From the NCBI GenBank assembly GCA_030592525.1, contig JAUVIW010000003.1, positions 1-27,924 of the forward strand: a stretch of DNA of 27,924 nt, written 5' to 3'. Below, piece by piece: positions 6,443 through 13,581 of this stretch. The notes under the pieces were generated by a model, which searched no databases, was not told the DNA's origin, and was given only the letters and a program-made list of their open reading frames with translations. Source of the DNA: an archaeon (GTDB lineage: Archaea; B1Sed10-29; WALL01). Positions within the stretch are counted from its first letter, which is position 1, and each line of letters begins with the position of its first letter. Position numbers and translations under genes: made by a program.

Positions 6443-7138
6443 TTAGGTGCGGTTCAGCAGGTCCTCTAGCGCAGCGCGCTCCGCCTCCGAAAGGGTGTGG
6501 CCATTCAAGTGCTGCGACAGCCAAAGCCCCGAGTTCGTTACCTTGGCCACGGGCGAGTTGTTCCCAAGCCACTCCGCACTCGCCTTGCACTTGCCGCACC
6601 GCGCGAACGTGGCAATCAGCGGCGACTCCAACCCATTTTTGCCGATGGCCGAGTCGCCGCTCCTCACAGGGATGAAGCGGAACGAAAACCGCGCCTGCAA
6701 TTCCTCGGTCACCTTTTTTTCGATGCCCTGCTCGACAGAGATGTCCCGCCTCTGGCTGAAGCGGTTGCGGTTCGACTTCGAAGTGAAATCAATTTCCCAT
6801 ACCTTGGCGTACTCCAAGCCGTCGCGCGCGATAATTGCGCGCCCGATGTTCTTCCGGAAGATGCTGCGGTCACTGGGCTTCGGCTTGTTCCGCGACATCG
6901 CGGCAATGCGCGCATCGTTAACATAGTGGTCACGCATGCGGCTCTGGAAATTGCCTTTCCGGTGCGTGCCCACGCGAACCACGCGCGGCTTCGTGCCCCC
7001 GTGGCCCCAGTCCTCACCGTGCTCGTAGAAAAAGTACACGGCGTCCCTTGGCAGGGACTCAATCGAGAAAGGGTGCTCAAGCAATGGCAGGCGCTCTAGA
7101 AGCTCGTGTAGCCACTTGCAGGAGCTCGAGGCATCCAT
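6443..7138 (-). CDS. GIY-YIG-like nuclease superfamily protein
   Basis: 231 residues from the ATG at 7138; the reverse-strand box GGCTAATAT (7161-7170) lies about 26 nt upstream, and the open frame beyond it (to 7177) is rejected. Residues 33-60 read AVYFFYEHGED and PRVVRVGTH, the paired strands of the GIY-YIG fold (VYFF for GIY, RVG for YIG). R67 follows in the position of the catalytic arginine. ESPLIATF (E171) fits the E-x-x-L-I motif that carries the metal-binding glutamate. The spacing between these is longer than in the minimal domain. A CGKC pair (181-184) and a conserved-looking end (SGLWLSQHLNG) follow. The substrate (repair, restriction or recombination) is unknown. Confidence 0.7.
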   Translation of the reverse strand: MDASSSCKWLHELLERLPLLEHPFSIESLPRDAVYFFYEHGEDWGHGGTKPRVVRVGTHRKGNFQSRMRDHYVNDARIAAMSRNKPKPSDRSIFRKNIGRAIIARDGLEYAKVWEIDFTSKSNRNRFSQRRDISVEQGIEKKVTEELQARFSFRFIPVRSGDSAIGKNGLESPLIATFARCGKCKASAEWLGNNSPVAKVTNSGLWLSQHLNGHTLSEAERAALEDLLNRT

Positions 7139-7160
7139 GGTAATGTTATTGCGGAACAGG

Positions 7161-7189
7161 CATATTAGCCTATGCAAAGCCTTTTTATT
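7161..7189. promoter_or_regulatory. Divergent promoters (7138 and 7213 genes)
   Basis: A reverse-strand box GGCTAATATG (7161-7170) is about 26 nt from the ATG at 7138. A forward TTTTTATT (7182-7189) preceded by GCAAAGCC is 27 nt from the ATG at 7213. Confidence 0.6.
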
Positions 7190-7212
7190 CCCAGTTATGC
7201 ACTAACCTAGTG

Positions 7213-7794
7213 ATGATAGGCAAGTGGACTGGCGAAAAGCGCAGGGCCGAGGTCACAGTGGCCATACGCAGGCTCATCAAGAAAAAAAGGAAGTTCACGC
7301 TTTTGGACGTGACCAAGGCAATCAATGTTAAGCCAGTGCCCAAAAAATACCACCTTGAGGTGCACAGCCAAGTCAAGAAAAAGATTCGCGAGCTGATGGG
7401 CACAGCCGAATCAGAGACGCATCCCTCACTAGCGCACGAGGTGTTCGAGAGCCAAATGGGATATAAGGTGGCCCACCTCAGGCACTTGTTCGGCCGCGAT
7501 GCAATTGACGGGATGCTCGACTACTACATTGCCCGCCACAGCGGGAGGAGCATCAATGAGGTCGCTGAAGAGCTGGGGATGCACAGGAACTTCGTGTTCG
7601 ACCAGGCAAAGAAGAGCAAGTTCTGGAGAAAGTGGGTTGAAAGCAGGAAGGAGCACCGCTCAATAGTGGCTGATGCGTCAAGGCAGCGCCAGCTTGACAG
7701 CGTTGAGCGAAAGGCGCGCCGCAGGGAAGAGAGCCAGGCAAGGCTCAAGAAAAAGCTCGCGAAAAAGAGGAAGCCAAGGCGCAGGGCAAAGTAA
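7213..7794 (+). CDS. Very basic protein with helix-turn-helix segments
   Basis: 193 residues from the ATG at 7213; an in-frame GTG one codon upstream is the less likely start. An N-terminal helix-turn-helix-like part (FTLLDVTKAINVKPVPKK) precedes a second, clearer one (SINEVAEELGMHRNFVFDQA, about residues 116-135). The protein ends in a long Arg/Lys helix (RLKKKLAKKRKPRRRAK). It looks like a DNA- or RNA-binding protein; no known family or enzyme motif. Convergent with the 8115 gene, 3 bases between stops. Confidence 0.75.
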   Translation: MIGKWTGEKRRAEVTVAIRRLIKKKRKFTLLDVTKAINVKPVPKKYHLEVHSQVKKKIRELMGTAESETHPSLAHEVFESQMGYKVAHLRHLFGRDAIDGMLDYYIARHSGRSINEVAEELGMHRNFVFDQAKKSKFWRKWVESRKEHRSIVADASRQRQLDSVERKARRREESQARLKKKLAKKRKPRRRAK

Positions 7795-7797
7795 GCC

Positions 7798-8115
7798 TTA
7801 CGCCATGCGCGTGAAGATGATGAACACCAGCGCGAGCATCAGCAAAGCCATGAACATCACCCAGAAAATCTTGGCGTAGCGCGCGCTTTCATCGCCATGA
7901 TGCTCGCCAAACAAGCCGTTCACAGGCGATTTCAGCACGCACAATGAGCCGTGGGCAGACAGCAGTGAGCCGCCGAAGAACAGCACGAGCGGAAACACGA
8001 CGTCACCACCGCCGACGGAAAGCAGGTCGCCCAATGCAGTGACACCGAGCGCAAGGATGTAAAACCCCACCAGGGTCTCGAAGTAGTTGGCGATGCGCTG
8101 CATCCACCCGCTCAT
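7798..8115 (-). CDS. Three-helix membrane protein
   Basis: 105 residues with three hydrophobic segments: about 14-32 (LVGFYILALGVTALGDLL), 38-56 (DVVFPLVLFFGGSLLSAHG) and 82-103 (YAKIFWVMFMALLMLALVFI). No family recognised. Its ATG overlaps the stop of the upstream 8507 gene in an ATGA arrangement (8112-8115), so the two are co-translated. Confidence 0.75.
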   Translation of the reverse strand: MSGWMQRIANYFETLVGFYILALGVTALGDLLSVGGGDVVFPLVLFFGGSLLSAHGSLCVLKSPVNGLFGEHHGDESARYAKIFWVMFMALLMLALVFIIFTRMA

Positions 8116-8507
8116 TCGCCGTCACCCGCCGAAAGCGCTTCGTCAATCTTGTTTACCAGCTGCTCAACCTCTGGAATACTGAAAGCAAACAGGCCCGAGA
8201 ACCCGCGTGACTCAAGGTACTCCTCGACTTCGTCACATTCTCCGTCCACGACGCCGTCAACCCCCAGCTCCTCGTAGTTCGCGCGGCACGCAAAAACCGT
8301 GCGCATCACGCCGTCAAGCAATTCTACTTTCTGCTCCGGTGACATCGTCTTGAAGCGCGTTTCCTCTGCCTGCATAGCCATGGTTTCCTCCTCGACATCC
8401 TTGGCCTCGCCCTCGAGGTCATCAAGCCTCAGCTTGAGCTCGCAGTAGCGTGCCACCGGCCGCAGGAGCTTAATCATTTCATCGGCTTGCTCGCTTGTCA
8501 TCGTCAT
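8112..8507 (-). CDS. Acidic coiled-coil hypothetical protein
   Basis: 131 residues, very acidic, mostly helical. It opens MTMTSEQADEMIKLLRPVAR and contains a heptad-like part (KLRLDDLEGEAKDVEEETMA) and a C-terminal helix (IPEVEQLVNKIDEALSAGD). ATG 8507 or 8501 are both possible. The reverse-strand TATA box (8544-8551) is about 41 nt away, so unlike most genes here it has a short leader with GAGG about 8 nt before the start. It overlaps the downstream membrane protein gene by 4 bases, hinting at a partner role; function unknown. Confidence 0.7.
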   Translation of the reverse strand: MTMTSEQADEMIKLLRPVARYCELKLRLDDLEGEAKDVEEETMAMQAEETRFKTMSPEQKVELLDGVMRTVFACRANYEELGVDGVVDGECDEVEEYLESRGFSGLFAFSIPEVEQLVNKIDEALSAGDGE

Positions 8508-8543
8508 GGTTGCATCCTCGTGAGAAAAACAACGCGGAGGCCG

Positions 8544-8551
8544 TATAAAAA
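8544..8551 (-). promoter_or_regulatory. TATA box of the 8507-7798 operon
   Basis: TTTTTATA on the reverse strand in the 47-bp gap before the 8555 gene. The distance to the ATG (about 41 nt) leaves a leader of roughly 14 nt with a GAGGA ribosome-binding site. Confidence 0.6.
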
Positions 8552-8554
8552 GCT

Positions 8555-9307
8555 TTACTCCACCTTTTGGAATATCACATGACCCTGGCTCACGTGCACC
8601 AGCTTTAAGCCAAAGGCCTCGTAGTCAAGGTTTCTTTCAATAGTCTCGGCAGAACTAACGTGCGCCCACGGCACAATGCTCCCCTTGGGCAGTGGAATGT
8701 AGTCAGTGTGCAGGAACCCCCCTGGCTTCACCATGTCGACCAGGTGCTGGAACCCCAGGTGCTGTGAGTACCTAGGGAGAGTGTACAGGTACCTCACTGC
8801 ATTAACAATGTCGGCTTGTACACGGGGCATGCCCCTCAATGCATCGACCTTAACGAAGTGTATGCGGCTCTTCCACCTGCGCGGAACCTTGAGGCCATCT
8901 GTTTTGGGGTTATATTTCACTGCGGTCTTGAATGTGGCCATGAAGCGCGTGCGGGGCATACCCGAAAGAAAATAGGCTTCGTCAAGCCCCTTGATTGAAT
9001 CAAGCACTTTCTTTTGGATGTCCGCCGTGACCACATTGTAACTCTTTCCCTCCCTCTCGAGCATGTGCGCGAATAAGTACGGTGAGATGCCGTCCATGCC
9101 AGGCCCCACCTCTATGACTGTGACCTTCTTGCTTTTGAGCTTCGGAAGCACGCGCTTGCGGATGAGTTCCACGGCGTCATGGCTGCGCTTTGGGTCAATG
9201 ACATCAAGTGTGATTGCGTTGGTTTTTTTATCAAGCAATTTGCTGTGGTGTGCCCTGCGCATTTCTTTCACGCGCCCCTTTTCCGTGAGCGGCTTGATCT
9301 TTATCAT
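8555..9307 (-). CDS. Class I SAM-dependent methyltransferase-like protein
   Basis: 250 residues. The core starts at about residue 62 with KVTVIEVGPGMDGISPYLFA, which fits motif I (hydrophobic strand, E-x-G-x-G) of Rossmann-fold methyltransferases. It continues with NVVTADIQKK (motif II, acidic residue after strand 2), HFVKVDALRGMPRVQADIV (motifs III/IV) and LVDMVKPGGFLHTDY (the strand-6 K-P-G-G turn). The substrate is not evident. It follows the 10021 gene by 33 bp on the same strand; GAGGA lies 7 nt before the ATG, so it may be read with that operon or from ATTAAACA (9324-9331). Confidence 0.7.
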   Translation of the reverse strand: MIKIKPLTEKGRVKEMRRAHHSKLLDKKTNAITLDVIDPKRSHDAVELIRKRVLPKLKSKKVTVIEVGPGMDGISPYLFAHMLEREGKSYNVVTADIQKKVLDSIKGLDEAYFLSGMPRTRFMATFKTAVKYNPKTDGLKVPRRWKSRIHFVKVDALRGMPRVQADIVNAVRYLYTLPRYSQHLGFQHLVDMVKPGGFLHTDYIPLPKGSIVPWAHVSSAETIERNLDYEAFGLKLVHVSQGHVIFQKVE

Positions 9308-9340
9308 GGCAGTTCCTCAAAATTGTTTAATGACTTAATG

Positions 9341-10021
9341 CTATTGGACAGGGACCCGCTTGTAGTCTTTGGAAGGGGTCTGGACGTATACTTCCATCTC
9401 GCGCCAGTTCTCGAACTTTTTGCCCTTGACTTTCTTGAGGACCTTGGTGATAAGCCGGTCCTCATCAAGGATGTCCGTTGCCCAGAAATGCTTTGGTACC
9501 ACGCGATGATAGTTTTTTCCAGGTAGGCGCCTGCTTTTGCCACGCACAGAAACAAGTGAGTATGTGTGCATTTCCTTGGGCTCATGCAGGTAATTGCTGA
9601 GATTAATCCTATTGCCGTGCTTTTTTTCGTATGCGTCGGATATGTCACTGGCAGATACGAGTTCGCCGGGATCCGCATTCACGAGATGTGTAATGACCTT
9701 AGCCATCTTGCTCAATGGCTTCGGCTTCTTCCCACCCCATTTTAGGATAGTGTCACGAAGCAGTTCTTTCGTGGGCTCGAATGCCTTGGTTCTATCCTCA
9801 TCCATCACACGGATGAAGCCGTTAGCAACGTCCTTTTTCGTGTTAATCCGATTACAGTGGTGCTCTATCACACCGATTATTGTGTAGCCCAAGTCCCTTG
9901 CGTTCAGGCCCTTCTGCATGAACCGCCACATCTTTTTCGAAAGCCCCTTGCGCTCTTTCCACAGGTGATCGGACGCCTTTTTCTTGCTGATGGCTTTTGA
10001 AACTTCCTTTTCGAACGGCAT
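9341..10021 (-). CDS. Winged-helix-like hypothetical protein, second gene of an operon
   Basis: 226 residues from the ATG at 10021, chosen over the open extension to 10084 because AGGAGGT (10025-10031) sits just upstream as a perfect ribosome-binding site. The N-terminal 60 residues are basic (EVSKAISKKKASDHLWKERK). A winged-helix-like domain follows at about 125-185 (MAKVITHLVNADPGELVSAS, DISDAYEKKHGNRINLSNYL), with a basic wing. Family unknown. It is co-transcribed with the 11322 gene: that gene's stop is 2 bp before this start. Confidence 0.75.
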   Translation of the reverse strand: MPFEKEVSKAISKKKASDHLWKERKGLSKKMWRFMQKGLNARDLGYTIIGVIEHHCNRINTKKDVANGFIRVMDEDRTKAFEPTKELLRDTILKWGGKKPKPLSKMAKVITHLVNADPGELVSASDISDAYEKKHGNRINLSNYLHEPKEMHTYSLVSVRGKSRRLPGKNYHRVVPKHFWATDILDEDRLITKVLKKVKGKKFENWREMEVYVQTPSKDYKRVPVQ

Positions 10022-10023
10022 TC

Positions 10024-11322
10024 CTACCTCCTGAGCCTGGGCTTCCTCGCCAGCTCCCTGATTCGCTTTATTCTCCACTTGCATTCAGGGTACTCATTAC
10101 TTAGCGTTTTCAAGTCATTCCTGGTGAACTTCTTGCCCTCACCAGTCATGTCAGAGTAGTACTCAACAATGTCGCCATTTCTTGCGGGGTGGTCGCGTGG
10201 GTCCACGTCCCTCAAGTGCATGCGTATTCGGGTCCTGCGCTCGTCCCCGCTCAACATGGAGTCGCGGTCCCCGATGTTTTTCCCTATGATATCGAGCCAC
10301 TTGTCAACGTTCGGGTCAAGCTCGCCTTTCACAGAAGCGATGCTCTTTATCGCGGGGTCCGTGCGCGTGAACTCAAGAAGCTGCTCCATTGCTTTCCTGC
10401 GTTCCATGGAGCCCGGGCCCGCACGTGCCTGTATAACGCGGCTCATGCGCATTAGCAGGTCCCATGACCTTGCTTCCGAAAAGTCCTTTGGCATGGTGTA
10501 GTGTATCATGTCGCGGACGGTCTCACGCCTTCGGCCCTTCAGCGCTTTCTTGCCCAGGAGAGCGAGGCCATCAGTGTTGTATATTGTCTTCAGCGCACTG
10601 TAAATCGCGTGGTGCACGCCCATGCCCTCCATCTCCACGGCCTCGAGCTTTGTCTTGTTTACCTTTTTCTCGTATGCCTGGCTCTTGGTGTTCAGCTCAA
10701 TTGAGACTCGGAGGTCGGCAGCGCTATTGAACCACAGGTCATGCAATGGCTGCACAATACTGTCAAACATGCCGTCGGGGAGGGTGATTTTGGCTTCGAG
10801 CTCACCCTCAAGTATCGGCTTTTTCTTGGCGAACGGCCACCTCTCTATAGTATTATACTCTATGGGGATGTTGCGCTTCTCCAAGCGCTTTTCTATCTTC
10901 CCGCCTTTGGCCATTACAGGGAAGTATAGCCCGCCCTTAACGCCCACGTTCTTGTGTGCCCGCTCCACGATTTTTGAGTGCATGCCCTCGAAGCCCTTGA
11001 GCGGAAAGCGGAAATTGAACTTGCGGTAGAACACTTCCACTTCAGGCTCAGCCCCATAATGGGATATCTTTATTGCTGGAGCTGAGCCCCATGCAGTGGG
11101 CTCACTTTCCTTGAATAGCTTGACGCTGTAAACGTGCTCGCTTCCCTCTGGCGACAGGCCGCGCAGGAAGCGGAGGGCTTCGTTCCACTCCTCCTTGCTT
11201 GAGGCGGTGTGCTCAAGGAAGCTGTCCATAAGCTCGTGGTGCTCGGGCCTGAACCGCTTCATCACACGCTTGCGTAACTCAGGCAGCTTCTTCTTGACCA
11301 CTCTCTTCGCTTTTGGCATCAT
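10024..11322 (-). CDS. Large hypothetical protein, 432 residues
   Basis: Starts at the ATG at 11322 (a second ATG follows at 11319, and an in-frame GTG at 11328 is too close to the promoter); TATA CTTTTAAG (11343-11350) is 25 nt upstream. It has a basic N-terminus (KAKRVVKKKLPELRKRVMKR), a mixed alpha/beta middle and a highly charged C-terminal half (ERRTRIRMHLRDVDPRDHPA). I recognise no family and see no catalytic motif. It forms an operon with the winged-helix-like 10021 gene, 2 bp away, and perhaps the methyltransferase-like gene after it. An association with nucleic acid is suggested only by composition. Confidence 0.75.
   Translation of the reverse strand: MMPKAKRVVKKKLPELRKRVMKRFRPEHHELMDSFLEHTASSKEEWNEALRFLRGLSPEGSEHVYSVKLFKESEPTAWGSAPAIKISHYGAEPEVEVFYRKFNFRFPLKGFEGMHSKIVERAHKNVGVKGGLYFPVMAKGGKIEKRLEKRNIPIEYNTIERWPFAKKKPILEGELEAKITLPDGMFDSIVQPLHDLWFNSAADLRVSIELNTKSQAYEKKVNKTKLEAVEMEGMGVHHAIYSALKTIYNTDGLALLGKKALKGRRRETVRDMIHYTMPKDFSEARSWDLLMRMSRVIQARAGPGSMERRKAMEQLLEFTRTDPAIKSIASVKGELDPNVDKWLDIIGKNIGDRDSMLSGDERRTRIRMHLRDVDPRDHPARNGDIVEYYSDMTGEGKKFTRNDLKTLSNEYPECKWRIKRIRELARKPRLRR
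10025..10031 (-). promoter_or_regulatory. Ribosome-binding site of the 10021 gene
   Basis: AGGAGGT on the reverse strand, embedded in the last codons of the upstream gene, 3 nt before the ATG at 10021. It decides the start of the internal operon gene and shows that Shine-Dalgarno initiation is used here beside leaderless starts. Confidence 0.7.
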
Positions 11323-11342
11323 ATTCACTAGGGATTTCGGTG

Positions 11343-11350
11343 CTTAAAAG
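11343..11350 (-). promoter_or_regulatory. TATA box of the 11322-9341 operon
   Basis: CTTTTAAG on the reverse strand, 25 nt upstream of the ATG at 11322, in a gap of about 30 bp after the channel gene. Confidence 0.6.
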
Positions 11351-11354
11351 GGTT

Positions 11355-12128
11355 TCAGCGCTTTTTCTCGAGCTTGCCCAGCTTCTTCTCGATGCGGTCA
11401 AGCTTTTCCTCTATTCTCGAGAACTCGTCCTCTGAATCCTTTTCCACGAAGTGTGCGGAAATGTTCGCGGTCATCAGGCTAATCAGGATGATGCCGAGTA
11501 TGATGGTCGTGCCCGCCATCACCTTGCTCATTATGTTCGATGGCACCATTGAGTCGTAGTCGCCGAACGATGTGGTCGTGACAACACTCCACCACAACCC
11601 GTCAGCCGGGTCCGATATCGCCGGGTCGACCAGGGGTATGAGTGTTGCGCCGGCAAGCATCACCAGCAATGTCAGCGCAAGGAAGTAAGCGAAGCCGTTC
11701 TTCTTGAGGATGCGCTCCACTGACCTGTAGACAATGCCCGCCGCGACAACAACGCGCAGCGCACGCAGCCCCCTCAACAGCCTCAGCACCCTTACTGCCG
11801 CATAAGCCGCCGGCATTACGACTGGGATTGATGTCAAAATGATTATGACGTTAAGCCAATTGCGCTTCGTGTACTTCCACGGCATCTTCGTTACCCAAAG
11901 CATGATGACGTACTCGGCGATGAACGCACCCCATACAACTGCGTCGGCGATGAGCACCCAGTCGTGGAGCTGGCTGCCCTGGGGCAGGGTCATCTCGAGG
12001 AATATGATTGGTATTATGAGGAATGCCGCGACAATCATCGGGCCATCCAGCATCCTGTCCACTTTGTGCGCGAGCCTCGAAGCCTTCGGCGGCGCACCAC
12101 CCATGCCAATTATGTCTATGAAAGCCAT
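11355..12128 (-). CDS. Six-helix voltage-gated ion channel, altered selectivity filter
   Basis: 257 residues with the Kv-type plan: S1 about 31-48, S2 57-78, S3 91-110, S4 about 111-127 with arginines at every third position (R113, R116, R119, R122, R125), S5 about 145-168, pore helix and filter 176-190, S6 200-225, and a cytoplasmic Lys/Glu coiled coil (SRIEEKLDRIEKKLGKLEKK) suited to tetramer assembly. The filter reads TTTSFGD where potassium channels have TTVGYGD, so the first filter glycine is Ser and Tyr is Phe. Potassium selectivity is therefore uncertain. Divergent from the 12197 gene. Confidence 0.85.
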   Translation of the reverse strand: MAFIDIIGMGGAPPKASRLAHKVDRMLDGPMIVAAFLIIPIIFLEMTLPQGSQLHDWVLIADAVVWGAFIAEYVIMLWVTKMPWKYTKRNWLNVIIILTSIPVVMPAAYAAVRVLRLLRGLRALRVVVAAGIVYRSVERILKKNGFAYFLALTLLVMLAGATLIPLVDPAISDPADGLWWSVVTTTSFGDYDSMVPSNIMSKVMAGTTIILGIILISLMTANISAHFVEKDSEDEFSRIEEKLDRIEKKLGKLEKKR

Positions 12129-12150
12129 GCGCAGAACAAAGAGGAGGGGG

Positions 12151-12173
12151 TTTAAAACAATTGCTTTTTTAAG
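12151..12173. promoter_or_regulatory. Divergent promoters (12128 and 12197 genes)
   Basis: Reverse-strand GTTTTAAA (12151-12158) is 26 nt from the ATG at 12128. Forward CTTTTTTAAG (12164-12173) is about 28 nt from the ATG at 12197. Confidence 0.6.
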
Positions 12174-12196
12174 CCCATTTCACATATTTTTGTTTG

Positions 12197-13102
12197 ATGG
12201 TAAAGCCTGATCTCAAGGGAAAAATCAGGCCGAAGGAACGGCCAAAATATCACAAGGCAATAGTCCGTGACCTGCTGAACTCAGAGAATCGCAAGAAAAC
12301 AATCACGCACTGGGCACAACGGCTCGGGAAGAAAATGAAGACGCGCCCTGAAATACAGGCGTTTACAGGCCGATCCAGAAAAGTCACGGAAAAGGACGCA
12401 ATAAAAATAGCTGACCTAATCCTCAAGGGAGAAAGCGTGAAAAAAATAGTGCTCATTAATCATCCGGACTTTGTGAAGCAGATGCCTGGAATGGAACACG
12501 CGCCGGGCACTTGGAAGAAAAAGATTAAGGAGCTCAAGGCCATAATCAAGCAGTGTAAAAAAGAACAAGGTACGCATGTGGTCGTGAGCTGGTGGAAGTA
12601 TCGTGGCAGGCCCAAGGAGCTCACGGACATTTTTCACAGGATGGATAACACTCGCCTGCACCAGCCCAAGTTTGGTGCCGCACACGGCATGAATAACTAT
12701 GTTAATGAGGACTTGCGCGTTGTCAAGGCACTTGATAGCCTCGACTACGCGCCCGAGGTCGAGCTGCATGGCTATGGTGAAATGGAGGCGCTTTGCCTCC
12801 CCGAAAACTTGCAGGGCCTTGCTGATATTGTCTCACGGAAAGCCAAGATAAAGCGCATTGTTGTGATGGGTGGCACATCGCATGCAGGCGTCATAGAGCG
12901 CGCGAAATACCACGACATTGACAAAAGCACTTACGAGCGCTTCACCACCGCGCTTGACACTTACTTCAATCACATGCGCCACTTCATCAGCGGTAAATGG
13001 CAAGAGCGAATCGTCAAGAAGGAAGTCGACATGAAAAAGGAGGACGTGGATACCTTTGTCGTCGCGTGGCCGCGGGAATACAAGCTGAAAGAAGAGAAAT
13101 AA
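12197..13102 (+). CDS. Hypothetical protein with N-terminal basic helices and an alpha/beta domain
   Basis: 301 residues from the ATG at 12197 (the frame also contains a TTG one codon upstream). Residues 1-120 are basic helices with a possible helix-turn-helix (KVTEKDAIKIADLILKGESV). From about 125 comes an alpha/beta domain with strand-like segments THVVVSWWKYRG, APEVELHGYGEMEAL and KIKRIVVMGGTSHAGVIERA. The last, a strand followed by GGTSHAG, resembles a nucleotide- or substrate-binding turn, and the Ser-His pair could be functional, but I cannot assign a family. The C-terminus is Lys-rich. It probably binds nucleic acid and may have an enzymatic domain. Confidence 0.75.
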   Translation: MVKPDLKGKIRPKERPKYHKAIVRDLLNSENRKKTITHWAQRLGKKMKTRPEIQAFTGRSRKVTEKDAIKIADLILKGESVKKIVLINHPDFVKQMPGMEHAPGTWKKKIKELKAIIKQCKKEQGTHVVVSWWKYRGRPKELTDIFHRMDNTRLHQPKFGAAHGMNNYVNEDLRVVKALDSLDYAPEVELHGYGEMEALCLPENLQGLADIVSRKAKIKRIVVMGGTSHAGVIERAKYHDIDKSTYERFTTALDTYFNHMRHFISGKWQERIVKKEVDMKKEDVDTFVVAWPREYKLKEEK

Positions 13103-13174
13103 TGCCAGAGAAAGATAGTGGCCAAAAGCTGTTGGGGCTACCTGTAATCGTTTTTTGTGCGGGAACTAGGTGCC

Positions 13175-13318
13175 TTAGCACTTGCAGTTCTTGGCCATCA
13201 TCTTGGCCAGGCTCTTGTGGCCAGCGCACTTCGAGCACACATAGTGCTTGTGCCCCCCGTGCTTCTTGAGAACCTTTTTCCTGCGCCTGTCACCGCAAGC
13301 TATGCACGCGACTGCCAT
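13175..13318 (-). CDS. 47-residue zinc-ribbon protein
   Basis: ATG at 13318, TAA at 13175-13177. It opens MAVACIACGDRRRKKVLKKH and carries two Cys pairs, CIAC (5-8) and CSKC (29-32), with a third at the end (CKC), in a very basic context. The spacing fits a treble-clef or zinc-ribbon fold like those of small ribosome- or nucleic-acid-binding proteins. A reverse-strand TATA box (GCTTATATCC, 13341-13350) is 27 nt upstream, which makes this short gene convincing. The exact family is unknown. Confidence 0.8.
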   Translation of the reverse strand: MAVACIACGDRRRKKVLKKHGGHKHYVCSKCAGHKSLAKMMAKNCKC

Positions 13319-13340
13319 GCCCACCAAGAAGCATGAAGGG

Positions 13341-13364
13341 GGATATAAGCGTTATTGTTTTATA
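13341..13364. promoter_or_regulatory. Divergent promoters (13318 and 13387 genes)
   Basis: Reverse-strand GCTTATATCC (13341-13350) is 27 nt from the zinc-ribbon ATG. Forward GTTTTATA (13357-13364) is 27 nt from the ATG at 13387. Confidence 0.65.
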
Positions 13365-13386
13365 CTCCCCTGGCGTCCTTTTGGGC

Positions 13387-13581
13387 ATGAAGCAGTACAT
13401 TGACATGGCCGGCAAAATACTGTCGGGGGTGGCATGGCTCTTTTTCGGCGTGTCAATAGTGTTCGCGAACGCAATTCTCGTGCCACGCGACTATCTCGTC
13501 TCACAGTATGCCATGGTTGTGGCCATCGTGCTCGGCGTGGCCTGGCTCACGATGAACCAGGTGTGGGGTGAGACAGAGTGA
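13387..13581 (+). CDS. Small two-helix membrane protein, 64 residues
   Basis: Starts at the ATG at 13387, 27 nt after the TATA box; an open extension from 13333 includes that box and is rejected. Hydrophobic segments are at about 10-32 (ILSGVAWLFFGVSIVFANAI) and 39-56 (YAMVVAIVLGVAWLTMNQV). No known family. Its stop overlaps the GTG start of the VIT1-like gene (GTGA, 13578-13581), so the two are coupled and may act together. Confidence 0.7.
   Translation: MKQYIDMAGKILSGVAWLFFGVSIVFANAILVPRDYLVSQYAMVVAIVLGVAWLTMNQVWGETE

Noticed and set aside
5725..7099. Forward open frames of 171 and 200 codons opposite the 6408 and 7138 genes
   Set aside because: Shadows of the reverse-strand genes, which have promoters, start signals and domain motifs.
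13333..13386. N-terminal extension of the small membrane protein at 13387
   Set aside because: It includes the TATA box that drives the gene, so it cannot be transcribed from that promoter.
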